From Caldilineaceae bacterium (GTDB lineage: Bacteria; Chloroflexota; Anaerolineae; Caldilineales; Caldilineaceae): a DNA stretch of 64,000 nucleotides. The notes under the pieces are model-generated. The model worked only from the letters and a program-made list of their open reading frames with translations. It was not told the DNA's origin and ran no database searches. The stretch covers positions 23,391 through 87,390 of the forward strand of contig JAHBVF010000028.1 of the NCBI GenBank assembly GCA_019637685.1, given 5' to 3'. Shown here piece by piece: positions 42,501-51,361 of this stretch. Position 1 is the stretch's first letter. The number at the start of each line of letters is the position of its first letter. The position numbers and the translations under genes are program-made.

Positions 42501-43775
42501 TTGAACCATTCCCTTCTCCTCAGCCTCCTTATCTATCTGCCTATTCTGGCCGGTCTGGCCAGCCTGAACCCGCGCCTGCTGGTGCTGGCCGTGCCTTTTG
42601 TGCTGTACGTGGCCCTGGGCGTCTGGGAGAAGCCGTCATCGGTCCAGTTGAACGCCCGGCGCACGCTGCAACCCAACCGGCTCTTTCAGGGCGAACCGGT
42701 GTTGGTGACGCTGACCTTCACCAACACCGGCAGCCGGCTGGCCGACCTGCTGGTGGAAGATGTGATCCCCGACGGGCTGGAAATCATCGAAGGCGACCCC
42801 CGGCTGCTGCTTTCGCTGGAAAGCGGTGAGACCGCCCAGATTGTCTATACGCTTGTGGGCCAGCGGGGGCTGCACACCCTGCCGGGGCCGCGGCTGACGG
42901 CCAACGATTCGCTGGGCGTCTTCCGCACACAGCGCCAACTGAATCTGCCCAGTCCTCTCTTTGTGCTGCCTGTCGTCCACAAAGTGCCGGCTATTGCTAT
43001 CCGCCCGCGACGGGTGCGGGTCTATCCCGGCCAGATTCCGGCGCGCACGGGCGGATCGGGCGTGGAGTTCTTCGGCGTGCGCGAGTACCAGCCCGGCGAT
43101 CCCCAGCGCTGGATCAACCACCGGGCCGGCGCACGCTACGAGCAGACGCTCTTTGTCAACGATTTCGAGCAGGAACGGGCCGTGGATGTGGGGCTGATTC
43201 TGGACGTGCGGGAGAGCACAAATCTGCTGGCGGGCAGCGGCTCCCTCCTGGAGCAGACCATCGACGCCACTGTCACCCTGGCCGACGCCTTTCTCTCTCT
43301 TGGCAACCGGGTGGGCCTCTTTCTCTACGGGGGCGCGATTGACTGGACCTTTCCCGGTTCTGGCAAAATCCAGCGGGAGCGGATTCTGCGCGCGCTGGCC
43401 AGAGCAAAAATAGAGCGCAGCCAGGTCTTCGACAAACTGAGCCATCTGCCCACCCGCCTCTTTCCCGTGCGCTCCCAACTGGTCCTCATCAGTCCGTTGC
43501 AGCCCGACGATCAGGACGATATTGTGAGTCTGCGGGCGCGGGGTTACGAGCTGTTGTTGGTAACGCCCGACGCCATCACCTTTGAGATGAAAACCCTGGC
43601 GGCCACGCCCAACACCCAATTGGCGGCCCGGCTGGCCCATCTGGAGCGGAGCCATCTGCTGCGTACATTGGGCCGGGCCGGGGTGAATGTTTTTGAATGG
43701 GATGTGGAGACGCCCTTTCATCAGGTAGCCCACCGCGCGCTGGGCCGTAGCCGCCTGGGGAGGCAGGGTCGATGA
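42501..43775 (+). CDS. DUF58-domain protein
   Basis: 424 residues if the TTG at 42501 is used; no ribosome site is visible there because the dispersed repeat runs up to it, so the start is uncertain. Two N-terminal membrane helices (LLSLLIYLPILAGLASL, LLVLAVPFVLYVALGVW), a beta-rich domain, then GVEFFGVREYQPGDPQRWIN, the DUF58 signature, and a VWA-like fold (VDVGLILDVRES). Partner of the MoxR ATPase. Confidence 0.9.
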   Translation: MNHSLLLSLLIYLPILAGLASLNPRLLVLAVPFVLYVALGVWEKPSSVQLNARRTLQPNRLFQGEPVLVTLTFTNTGSRLADLLVEDVIPDGLEIIEGDPRLLLSLESGETAQIVYTLVGQRGLHTLPGPRLTANDSLGVFRTQRQLNLPSPLFVLPVVHKVPAIAIRPRRVRVYPGQIPARTGGSGVEFFGVREYQPGDPQRWINHRAGARYEQTLFVNDFEQERAVDVGLILDVRESTNLLAGSGSLLEQTIDATVTLADAFLSLGNRVGLFLYGGAIDWTFPGSGKIQRERILRALARAKIERSQVFDKLSHLPTRLFPVRSQLVLISPLQPDDQDDIVSLRARGYELLLVTPDAITFEMKTLAATPNTQLAARLAHLERSHLLRTLGRAGVNVFEWDVETPFHQVAHRALGRSRLGRQGR

Positions 43776-44278
43776 CAGGCACACTGCGTATGCTGGTGGC
43801 GCTTTCTATTGGAGCGGCAACGCTCTGTCTGGCCGCGGCCTTCCTTGCTATCAATTGGTGGTGGAGTCTGGCCCTGCTGGGCATCGGCCTGCTTTGGCTC
43901 AGTGTGCTGCGCCACGGCAACAACCGGGTGGCTGATCTGGGACTCTTGGCTTTTGTGATGGCCGCGGTCTGGGGTGGAATGCAGGGGGCAGCCTGGGGCT
44001 GGCTGCTGACCGCCGCGGTGACGAGTCTGGCCGGCTGGGACCTGACCCACTATCTGGCCCATTTGCACGCCGCGCCAGAACGTCAGCACGAGGCCGCGCT
44101 GGTGCGCCGCCATCTGATCCGCCTGGCCGGGGTAGTCGGGGGCAGCTGGCTCCTGGCCGGGCTGACACTGGCCGCCAGCATCCGCATCAATTACATCGGC
44201 GCGCTTGTGCTGGCGGGAATCGCTGTGATTCTACTCACCCGCAGCGTGCGCGCTCTGCGCAGCCCCAACGCTGAATAA
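43772..44278 (+). CDS. multi-pass membrane protein
   Basis: 168 residues, overlapping the DUF58 gene by ATGA. Five hydrophobic segments: MLVALSIGAATLCLAAAFLA, SLALLGIGLLWLSVL, AFVMAAVWGGMQGAAWGWLL, GGSWLLAGLTLAASI and IGALVLAGIAVILLT. Two histidine-rich loops (HYLAHLHAAPERQH) lie inside. No named family. Last gene of the MoxR block. Confidence 0.7.
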   Translation: MTGTLRMLVALSIGAATLCLAAAFLAINWWWSLALLGIGLLWLSVLRHGNNRVADLGLLAFVMAAVWGGMQGAAWGWLLTAAVTSLAGWDLTHYLAHLHAAPERQHEAALVRRHLIRLAGVVGGSWLLAGLTLAASIRINYIGALVLAGIAVILLTRSVRALRSPNAE

Positions 44279-44293
44279 TAGAACGCAGATTTT

Positions 44294-44343
44294 AGAAGTT
44301 CGACTTTTCGACTTTTCGGAAAAAGTCGAAAAGTCGAACTTCT
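44294..44343. repeat. AGAAGTTCGACTTTT hairpin, copy 2 (23-bp arms)
   Basis: Arms 44294-44316 and 44321-44343 are perfectly complementary over 23 bases with loop CGGA; the CGACTTTT unit is doubled in each arm relative to copies 1 and 3. Confidence 0.85.
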
Positions 44344-44367
44344 TTGCCACAATAGAGGAGCCGAGAA

Positions 44368-45213
44368 ATGTATAGGACACTGATTTCGACCGCTGAACTG
44401 GCCGCCGCGCTGGGGATGGGGAACGTGGCCGTTGTCGATTGTCGTTTTTCCCTGGCAGACAAATCTGCCGGGCGCAGCGCGCACGCGGCCAGCCACATCC
44501 CCGGCGCGGTCTACGCCCACCTGGACGAAGACCTGGCCGCGCCGGTTGCACCGGATCGCAAGGGGGGCCGCCATCCCCTGCCCACGCCGGAAGAATTTGC
44601 GCGTACCCTTTCGGGATGGGGCATCGACAACGAAATACAGATCGTCGCCTATGACGACGGCCCCGGCGCGATGGCCGCCCGTTTTTGGTGGATGTTGCGC
44701 TGGCTGGGTCACGATGCAGTGGCTGTGCTGGACGGGGGATGGGCGGCCTGGCAGGCCGAAAATCGGCCAGTGGAGAGCGGCGTACCCGCGGTTACACCGG
44801 CCCGGTTTGTGCCCCGCCCGCGCCCGGAAATGATTGTGAACGCGGACAAAGCGCTGCAATATACGGCCAGCGGGGGTGCGCTGCTCATCGACGCCCGTGC
44901 GGCCGATCGCTACCGGGGTGAAAACGAAACCCTCGACCCGGTGGGCGGCCACATCCCCGGCGCGTCCAACTATTTCTACGGCCAAAATTTGAGCGATGGC
45001 CGTTTTCGTAAGCGGGAAGCATTGGCCCAGGACTTTCGGTCGCTGATCGGACAGCGACCCGCCAGTGAAATCGTCCACTACTGCGGCTCCGGCGTGACAG
45101 CCTGCCACAATTTGCTGGCAATGGAACACGCGGGCCTGGGGCTGGCCCGGCTTTACCCCGGCTCGTGGAGCGACTGGAGCAGCGATCCCAGCCGACCCCG
45201 GGGGCGGGGATAA
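44368..45213 (+). CDS. sseA: thiosulfate/3-mercaptopyruvate sulfurtransferase (two rhodanese domains)
   Basis: 281 residues. Tandem rhodanese domains; the C-terminal one has the catalytic Cys in HYCGSGVTACHN (about residue 235), and the SIP-type GHIPGASNYFYG. The N-terminal domain has ASHIPGAVYAHL. Transfers sulfur from thiosulfate or mercaptopyruvate. The loop CGSGVTA matches the mercaptopyruvate sulfurtransferase type. Cytoplasmic. Preceded by hairpin copy 2. Confidence 0.92.
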   Translation: MYRTLISTAELAAALGMGNVAVVDCRFSLADKSAGRSAHAASHIPGAVYAHLDEDLAAPVAPDRKGGRHPLPTPEEFARTLSGWGIDNEIQIVAYDDGPGAMAARFWWMLRWLGHDAVAVLDGGWAAWQAENRPVESGVPAVTPARFVPRPRPEMIVNADKALQYTASGGALLIDARAADRYRGENETLDPVGGHIPGASNYFYGQNLSDGRFRKREALAQDFRSLIGQRPASEIVHYCGSGVTACHNLLAMEHAGLGLARLYPGSWSDWSSDPSRPRGRG

Positions 45214-45241
45214 ACACCCCCAATCGTAAAGAATTGCACTT

Positions 45242-45276
45242 CCAACCTGACGCGCGTATACTATGCGTCAGGTTGG
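45242..45276 (+). repeat. 12-bp hairpin behind sseA
   Basis: CCAACCTGACGC (45242-45253) and GCGTCAGGTTGG (45265-45276) pair around an 11-base loop. No T-run, so it is more like the other dispersed palindromes than a clear terminator. Confidence 0.7.
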
Positions 45277-45349
45277 GCGGCTGCCCCATCGCCATACCCC
45301 ATTGTACTCTCGCAGCGCCCCGTACTAATTGTGAGCGCGCTTGGCCCCC

Positions 45350-45802
45350 TCAAAGGGAATCCAGCCAAGCCAGTATTCCCTTTGGTTTCTTTTGCTCGCT
45401 TTCTGTGACCCGTTCCATTGTTTGTTCTCGTCCCGCGCTCCACGGCCGGGGCATCCACCCCGGCGCGTGGCTGGCCGCGTAGCCCGCGTTGCGGTGATCG
45501 AAGGCCGGGTTGAGAAGTTCGACACCTGCATGGAGGAGAATGTATTCGGCCCAGCGGGCCTGGCGCTTTTTGACGCGGAAGTACATTTTTTGGGAGTCGA
45601 AGCCATACCAGAAAGTATCGACACCGTAGCCCTTGAGAATCTGGATAGCATCGCTCATCCGGTGGGACCCGCCTTTGTCTGCACGGCGCAGCACAATCCG
45701 ATATCCAAAATCCCCATACAATAGGCCCCTGACTAATCCTTCTACCAAGTCAATGTAGTTAAGGGATCCAGCAATGTTATCGTAGAGTTCTTCGATTTTC
45801 AT
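45350..45802 (-). CDS. hypothetical protein
   Basis: 150 residues from the second ATG (45802), four bases from AGGAGG; an ATG three bases earlier is too close. IEELYDNIAGSLNYIDLVEG and the SHRMSDAIQILKGYGVDTFW region, followed by KKRQARWAEYILLHAGVELL, look like a small mixed fold, perhaps a binding domain. No named family. The 12-mer GAGAAGTTCGAC inside it matches half an arm of the hairpin family, possibly by chance. Confidence 0.5.
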   Translation of the reverse strand: MKIEELYDNIAGSLNYIDLVEGLVRGLLYGDFGYRIVLRRADKGGSHRMSDAIQILKGYGVDTFWYGFDSQKMYFRVKKRQARWAEYILLHAGVELLNPAFDHRNAGYAASHAPGWMPRPWSAGREQTMERVTESEQKKPKGILAWLDSL

Positions 45803-45957
45803 CATTCCTCCTGTTCGCAGGATAGGGAACCAACTGGAAAGCAGGCAACCCTACCCAATTATTATATTTGAGTATACAGAACATATGTTCGATTCGCAAA
45901 TCATTCCGAAATAGATTCTTATTTTGGCGCAGCAGTCGACTACTGGTTAAACCGGCT

Positions 45958-46296
45958 ATGGATCAAACAATTATTACGTTTACCCTCAATGGTCAACCAA
46001 TACAAATTACGTTAAATCTTGTCCTGGCATTCCTTATCCTTGGGCTGATTTTTCGCTATCAGCGCAAGGCAGCAGATGAGTACCGAAAATGGGCCGGGAC
46101 TCGCAATCCAGTCGCGCCCAGCCTAAAGGAGAGCAAATCGCCCTATGACGCTATGTATGACGGTACCTCTGGTTGTCTTTGGTCGTTGGGAGAACGGTTG
46201 GTAGTTGCAGTATTGTGGCTAGTGGTACTTGATTTGGTGTTTGCAAGAGGGGCATTTTCTGGAGATGTGCTACGCGTTCTCTTTTCAAGCAACTGA
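45958..46296 (+). CDS. small membrane protein
   Basis: 112 residues if started at the ATG at 45958; no strong ribosome site for any start. Two helices, LNLVLAFLILGLIF and LVVAVLWLVVLDLVFARGAF. No family recognised. Base use is lower in GC than the neighbours, and it may be a foreign or recent gene. Confidence 0.4.
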   Translation: MDQTIITFTLNGQPIQITLNLVLAFLILGLIFRYQRKAADEYRKWAGTRNPVAPSLKESKSPYDAMYDGTSGCLWSLGERLVVAVLWLVVLDLVFARGAFSGDVLRVLFSSN

Positions 46297-46449
46297 TGAC
46301 CTCATTTTGTTGCTGCTCAATTCCTTACTTCAATGAGATAACAATAAATTAATCTATCTGAACATCAGACAAGGTTTGAATATGAGGCTTGAGATGTTTC
46401 TACTGATTGGGCCAAGATGCAGGAATTGGTCCAGATGACCATTTTTTGA

Positions 46450-47187
46450 TCAACTCTGGCTTATGGAGCGGTGAAAGCGTCGTAGTAGTAGAGAAAGAAT
46501 ACCCAAATTCACCCCCACCCCCACCACCCAATACCCCCAGAACGGCTCCCCCGCGGCCATGCGCCAATAGACTACAGCAGGCCAATAGGTGGGAACAAAC
46601 CCCACCAGCCATTGCCAGGGCGTGGGCAGAAACCAGGCCACCAGCGGCAGTGCCTGAATGCCCTGCAAACCCTTCAAAATGGCAAAGCCTTCCACTTTAT
46701 TGGCAGCCAACGCGGTTACTGCCAGCGCGACAATCCCTCCGCTCAGCGCGGAGAGGGCCGCGGCCAGCACTTGCTCGCCAAAGGGAAGGGTGAGAAACCC
46801 GGCCAGAGGAAGCGCCAGCAGTGTGACAAAAAAGGCGATCACCACCGGCAGGCCGATGCGATAGAGCAGATAGGCGGGCAGAGAGACCGGCGTTACCAGC
46901 AGCGCGGTGAGTGTGCCGTCATCCCGCTCGTCCAGAATCAGAAAGCCCACCAGCGCACCGACCATTGCCGGAGCCATCAGCAGGACAAAACTCATCAACA
47001 GGGGTGTGTAATCGCGCAGATCCACGCCGAGGAGCCGCTGGAGATGGGGCGTGACAAAGGGAACGCCATAGCGCATAACCAGAGCTAGGGCCAGGGATCC
47101 CCCAGTGATCAGCAGGAGCAGCGAGTCCCGGCTGACCGAGCGCAGGTCCACCGGGCCGAGGGAACGCACAACAGATGTGAATTTCAC
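46450..47187 (-). CDS. ABC-2-type transporter permease
   Basis: 245 residues with six hydrophobic segments, pattern of ABC-2/fluoroquinolone-export permeases (DERDDGTLTALLVTPVSLPA is the cytoplasmic loop motif). No ATP-binding gene is adjacent, so the partner is missing from the window or encoded elsewhere. The GTG start overlaps the stop of the aminotransferase gene. Confidence 0.65.
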   Translation of the reverse strand: MKFTSVVRSLGPVDLRSVSRDSLLLLITGGSLALALVMRYGVPFVTPHLQRLLGVDLRDYTPLLMSFVLLMAPAMVGALVGFLILDERDDGTLTALLVTPVSLPAYLLYRIGLPVVIAFFVTLLALPLAGFLTLPFGEQVLAAALSALSGGIVALAVTALAANKVEGFAILKGLQGIQALPLVAWFLPTPWQWLVGFVPTYWPAVVYWRMAAGEPFWGYWVVGVGVNLGILSLLLRRFHRSISQS

Positions 47188-48086
47188 CCGACGACCCGCG
47201 TGCCGCTGCTGGCAGTCAACTGCCCATAGAGTTCGCTGAGCCGGGCTGTCATTGGCCCGGCTTCGCCTGTGCCAAAATGCCGCCCGTCGATCTCTACCAC
47301 CGGGGCCAGTTCACCCATTGTGCCCGTGCAAAAGACCTCTTCGGCCCGGTAGATTTCGCTCAGAGAGATATTGCGCACCTCGTGGGGGATGGCGTGCTCC
47401 CGGCAGAGGTCGAGGACGGTGGCACGGGTGATCCCTTCCGGGCAGGAATCCGTGTGGGGGGTGGCGACGACACCGTTTTCTACAAAGAAGAGATGGGTGG
47501 CATTTGTCTCGGCCACAAAGCCGTGGATGTCCAGCATCAGACAGTCGTCCACGGCCGCGGCGTTGGCCTGTATCTTTGCCAGAATCGAGTTGAGCATATT
47601 GCAGGAATGGATATTCTGGTCCAGACAGTCGGGCGGGATACGCCGCACGCCAGAGGTGATCAGCCGGATGCCCGTTTTGTCGTAGACCGGCGCTTTGTGC
47701 TCGGCCAAGACAATCAGCGTGGGCTGGCCCAGGTTGACCCGGGGGTCCATTCCGCTGGTATATTTGACGCCCCGGCTGAGGGTCAGGCGAATGTGGACAT
47801 TGTCGATCATCCCGTTGGCGGCCAGGGTGCGGCGGATTTCGCCGGTGATCGTCCCGTTGGACGGCACGTTATGATAGGCCAGCGCCCGCGCGCCGGCCTG
47901 CAGCCGATTCAGGTGTTCGGTGAGCTTGAAGATGCGCCCGTTGTAGAGTCGCAGCCCTTCCCACACCGCGTCGCCGTTCTGCACAGCCGAGTCGAAGGGG
48001 CTGATCCCGGCCTTGTCCCGGTGGAGGAGGTCGCCGTTGATGTTGACGATGAGATCGCGGTTCGCTTCGTTGAACGGTTGTAGCAC
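47184..48086 (-). CDS. class IV aminotransferase-like protein lacking the PLP lysine
   Basis: 300 residues, GTG start with GAGAGG upstream. BCAT/D-amino acid transaminase fold: GDAVWEGLRLYNGRIFKLTE, NVHIRLTLSRG, LNSILAKIQANAAAVDDCLM, EGITRATVLDLCREH. Where relatives have the Schiff-base lysine in an IKS-x-N motif, this protein reads NIHSCNML: codon 160 is CAT (His). Folding and PLP-pocket residues are otherwise kept. It may be a PLP-independent lyase-like or binding protein, or a degenerate enzyme. Linked to the sulfotransferase-like gene upstream. Confidence 0.85.
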   Translation of the reverse strand: MLQPFNEANRDLIVNINGDLLHRDKAGISPFDSAVQNGDAVWEGLRLYNGRIFKLTEHLNRLQAGARALAYHNVPSNGTITGEIRRTLAANGMIDNVHIRLTLSRGVKYTSGMDPRVNLGQPTLIVLAEHKAPVYDKTGIRLITSGVRRIPPDCLDQNIHSCNMLNSILAKIQANAAAVDDCLMLDIHGFVAETNATHLFFVENGVVATPHTDSCPEGITRATVLDLCREHAIPHEVRNISLSEIYRAEEVFCTGTMGELAPVVEIDGRHFGTGEAGPMTARLSELYGQLTASSGTRVVG

Positions 48087-48140
48087 GTCAAACCTCTCTA
48101 TAGGGCGCTGGGGTAAATGATTGGGTATTGCCCCAATTAT

Positions 48141-48872
48141 CTACCCCAATCGAAATTGATACAATTCTCGATAAATCTCTTCTGCTTCGGCCAATACCCC
48201 AGCCAAATGCGCCGGGACCGGGTCGTTTTTGGGCTGATACGGGGCAAAGCCCGTGGACGCCTCGACCGCCGCGTACCAGTGTTTCGCCCACACACCGTCG
48301 CTGGCGCGGGGACCCGCGGGCCAGGCCAACATTCGTTCGTCAAAGGGGACACCCAGCGCGTCGCAGAGCAGTGTGAGCGTGCGTCGGGGATTTTCCAGCA
48401 CATCCCGGCTGTCGATGACCGGGGGAATCTGGCCGGTGGTTTCCCGCACCAGCCGGAAGATGCGCCGTTGCTGGGCAAAGCCGATGTCGGAAAGGGTGAC
48501 ATCAGGCCGAACTTTGATATAGGAGCTGATGACTTCGGCGGGGGTGCGCAGAAGAAAGCAGTTGGTCACATTGCCCAGCCAGGCCAGATCGATGGCGTCC
48601 AGCATGTGATGGGTCATCTGCTTTTGATAGTAGATTGTCTTGCCAGCGGGCAGGGGTGCATGGGCCACCTGCGCCACCACCCGCCGCCAGTCAGTCTCAT
48701 CCGCGGCGATGATTTCCTCCCGGCCCGGATGGTCAATGCCCGTTTCGGCCAGATAGTAAGCGTAGAAAGGCTCGTCGTGGACAAGCGTGTCGGGCCGATT
48801 TTCCCAGGCGCGCATGAGCGCGGTGGAGATGTTGCGCGGGCCGGACCACATGGCGATGCGGGTGGGAAGCAT
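48141..48872 (-). CDS. sulfotransferase-like protein
   Basis: 243 residues from the ATG at 48872 with GGAG seven bases upstream. RIAMWSGPRNISTALMRAWE is a PAPS-binding-like loop (P-R-N-x-S-T instead of the usual P-R-S-G-T), and VTNCFLLRTPAEVISSYIKV matches the second phosphosulfate motif. It lies 54 bases upstream of the aminotransferase-like gene, and such pairs recur in bacteria. Substrate unknown; it may bind a sulfated or phosphorylated donor. Confidence 0.7.
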   Translation of the reverse strand: MLPTRIAMWSGPRNISTALMRAWENRPDTLVHDEPFYAYYLAETGIDHPGREEIIAADETDWRRVVAQVAHAPLPAGKTIYYQKQMTHHMLDAIDLAWLGNVTNCFLLRTPAEVISSYIKVRPDVTLSDIGFAQQRRIFRLVRETTGQIPPVIDSRDVLENPRRTLTLLCDALGVPFDERMLAWPAGPRASDGVWAKHWYAAVEASTGFAPYQPKNDPVPAHLAGVLAEAEEIYRELYQFRLG

Positions 48873-48972
48873 TGAAAACTCCAAATACGGTCTGGGAGGA
48901 ATCGTCTGATGGCGTTGGGCCAATCGACGCCGGGGTCTGCCGGGCGGATGAACCCGACAACACCACTCCGTC

Positions 48973-49107
48973 CTATTCTACCACCGCTACTTTTGCCACT
49001 ACAAAGCCTTTGTTGTCGCTGAGGGTGTCGTCGTCCATGCGCAGGCGGGGCAGCCCCGGCCTGTCTGCAATGCGCGTTGCGCCCGCGCCTGCCAGAAAGA
49101 CTGCCCT
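48973..49107 (-). pseudogene. C-terminal remnant of an unknown gene
   Basis: Stop-to-stop frame of 45 codons without a start. Translation includes VFLAGAGATRIADRPGLPRL and DDDTLSDNKGFVVAKVAVVE, which read like the end of a folded protein, but no start or upstream extension is found. The origin is not recognised. It is interrupted upstream by unrelated short frames. Confidence 0.35.
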
Positions 49108-49129
49108 TTCTCAATCCTACTGGCCCAAT

Positions 49130-49240
49130 CTATCTCGAAGTGATTCGTAAACAAATGCCTTCGTTGTTCTGCTGCTCTATGCTTGGCTTGTACACAGTGT
49201 GGTATATGAGATCCAACGATTTTAGAGGTGTCTGTTCCAT
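49130..49240 (-). CDS. possible 36-residue peptide or gene fragment
   Basis: Frame from ATG at 49240 to TAG at 49130, translation beginning MEQTPLKSLDLIYHTVYKPS. No family and no strong ribosome site. It lies in a region of decayed genes between two fragments and is probably not functional. Confidence 0.2.
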   Translation of the reverse strand: MEQTPLKSLDLIYHTVYKPSIEQQNNEGICLRITSR

Positions 49241-49309
49241 TACACAAAAAATTTCCTCACGCAATTCTGCTCTGTACTGCGTCGATCCTGACGCAGTGCC
49301 TCATCTGAT

Positions 49310-49561
49310 ATGCTGTCGAGGTTTGGTTATCTGTCACAGACTGAAGATCTGTGCCGTCTCCTGCTGGGAACCCTCCGCAATGTCCCTCGCGATGCTCAGG
49401 CCGATTTTCGCTGGATAAATGGCGAACCGGGCCTGGTGTTTTATTGGGACGCGCACCCGCAAAGCGTGCTCGTCCTGACACCAGACCCGGATTCGGTTGA
49501 GGGCATCCACATCGTCGTGAACCCCGACAAACTAGCGCATCTTAGACCAGCGGCAGGGTAA
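49310..49561 (+). pseudogene. C-terminal fragment of an ECF41-type (SigJ-like) sigma factor
   Basis: 83 codons with INGEPGLVFYWDAHPQSVLV and IHIVVNPDKLAHLRPA, typical of the SnoaL-like C-terminal domain that ECF41 sigma factors carry. The sigma2 and sigma4 domains are missing upstream. So this is a 3' remnant of a regulator gene. It points toward the split kinase. Confidence 0.5.
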
Positions 49562-49928
49562 AGGTAAATGTGCTGCCCCTGCCCAGTTCTGACTCCACAC
49601 GGATCTGCCCGCCGTGATAATAGATAATGTCCCGGCAAATGGAGAGGCCCAGCCCCGTGCCGTGGGGTTTGTCGGTCAGTGTATCCCCCACTTGATGGAA
49701 CTTCTCGAAAATCAGGGATTGATCTTGCTGCGCGATACCCATGCCCGTGTCCTGCACGTGGATGCAGACAAGATTATCTTCCACAGTCGAATAGAGGGTG
49801 ATCTTTCCAGATTCGGTAAATTTAAGCGCGTTCCCCATCAGATTGGCCACAACTTGGTGGATTCTGTCTCGATCTGCCCGCACCTGCAACGGTTCCTCCG
49901 GCTGAATCAGGTCGAATTCCAGGCCCTG

Positions 49929-49934
49929 TTTCAT
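49929..49934. repeat. target-site duplication TTTCAT, left copy
   Basis: TTTCAT directly left of the IS; the second copy is at 51356-51361 on its right. Confidence 0.9.
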
Positions 49935-51355
49935 CTTTAGTTTCCCGTATTTCGGGGTGAAACAGACCGTTTATGACGGCGGTGAGCGTCAACGCCTTTG
50001 GGTAAATGGGCAGTAACCGAGTTCTTTTTCCGAAGTTCAGGGTGTGAAGCAGCCAAGTTTGGAAAATCGGCGGTGGCAAGAAAGCGGCGCAATCTGCCTG
50101 GGGTAGCAACAGGCTGGCGATCCCAAAATCCGGAAGGAATGGCAGGCAAGACGCCTGCCACATAGGTGAGAATGTTACCAGCCAGCAAGGCAAGTTCAGG
50201 CAAGCGATAACAAGCGTCTTGGCTGAAGACAAATTGCCGATGCAAACCGATCATCTGCTTGGCGGCCAGGGGCGGCTGTTCAACAGGCCAACGGTCTTTG
50301 TAAATCAAATAGGCGTTTTGGACTGAGATGCTCAGGTCAGTCGCCAGAACCAATGGTTTTTTGTACGCAGGATCAAAGAAAACATGAATGGAAAAGGTGG
50401 GTGCACCTGGGCAGACTTTTGTATTAGTATCGAGTAGGTTGGCCCATGAATGAACCACGATGGTGCGACCGTTGTGGCTGAATTGACTTGTCTGGTCAGG
50501 TGCAGAGGCAGGAATTTCGTTCGTCCCGTGCTTGCGGGCCAAGGGTCGTACATATTCACCGTATTCAGGGTGACGACCTCGCCCTTTATAAACGGGCAAT
50601 TGGTTGCGTCGGGCTGTGCAGTTGTTTGCCATGCGCACTACATACCCTTTTAGACCAGCTGCGTGAATCTCGCTCATTTTGAAGCCAGCATCCATCACTT
50701 TGACTTCCTGGTTACCAGGCCGAGCTGCAGCTTTCTTGAGCAGTTCAACCCGGAATTTGGCTTCATTTGTCTCTGTTTTACAGCGTAGCAGTCCTTGGAG
50801 AAGGGGAATCCTTTTGCCGCCGATTGTGCCCGATATGACCAGGACTCCCATCACCACTGCGGGCACTGCTTTCCCTATCATGTGATGGAAATGCTTGCTC
50901 GCCCAGCCTTGCAACCGTGGTCGCCAGAACCCGGTGATGTCCACACTCACTACCTCTAGCCCAGCATAGTGATTCGCTCGCCATTCATTCTGGCTCGCCA
51001 CATAGATGTGCCAGACTTCCAGAAGGTCGCCTATCTTCCAACTCCCGTTGTGAAATGCCGCCCAACTTCTGCGTATCTCTTCCACGCTGAACCCGTTGAG
51101 TAGAAGGGCCGGGAAAATGGCTCCTCGACTACGCAAAAATGAGCCGTTGAGCATCACCCACACTATCCGCACCAGTCCTATATTCGTTCCGATGGGTGCA
51201 ACTTGGGTGACAAAGATCACTGCTTGTATAGTGTATTCCACGGCGAGTGACATTTTCCACATCCTATCGTTTTGGTTCGCTAACCAATTGTGGACTGTTA
51301 CTCGCCGTTTGTCATTTCTTCCTTTGCTTCGCTGATCTTTTACCGGAAACTAAAG
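49935..51355 (-). mobile_element. IS4-superfamily insertion sequence, 1421 bp
   Basis: Bounded by CTTTAGTTTCC (49935-49945) and its complement GGAAACTAAAG (51345-51355), fourteen of fifteen terminal bases matching, and flanked by TTTCAT direct repeats (49929-49934, 51356-51361). One transposase gene fills it. It interrupts the kinase gene. Confidence 0.93.
49937..51262 (-). CDS. IS4-superfamily DDE transposase
   Basis: 441 residues; the stop codon lies inside the terminal inverted repeat. Catalytic Asp candidates are in EVVSVDITGFWRP and EVKVMDAGFKMSE; IYKDRWPVEQPPLAAK has the Y-(2)-R-(3)-E-(6)-K spacing diagnostic of IS4-superfamily enzymes, with the third catalytic Glu. Appears complete and in frame, so it may still move. 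It is also in the same direction as the kinase it breaks. Confidence 0.92.
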   Translation of the reverse strand: MWKMSLAVEYTIQAVIFVTQVAPIGTNIGLVRIVWVMLNGSFLRSRGAIFPALLLNGFSVEEIRRSWAAFHNGSWKIGDLLEVWHIYVASQNEWRANHYAGLEVVSVDITGFWRPRLQGWASKHFHHMIGKAVPAVVMGVLVISGTIGGKRIPLLQGLLRCKTETNEAKFRVELLKKAAARPGNQEVKVMDAGFKMSEIHAAGLKGYVVRMANNCTARRNQLPVYKGRGRHPEYGEYVRPLARKHGTNEIPASAPDQTSQFSHNGRTIVVHSWANLLDTNTKVCPGAPTFSIHVFFDPAYKKPLVLATDLSISVQNAYLIYKDRWPVEQPPLAAKQMIGLHRQFVFSQDACYRLPELALLAGNILTYVAGVLPAIPSGFWDRQPVATPGRLRRFLATADFPNLAASHPELRKKNSVTAHLPKGVDAHRRHKRSVSPRNTGN

Positions 51356-51361
51356 TTTCAT
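51356..51361. repeat. target-site duplication TTTCAT, right copy
   Basis: See the left copy; joining the two flanks here restores the kinase reading frame. Confidence 0.9.
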
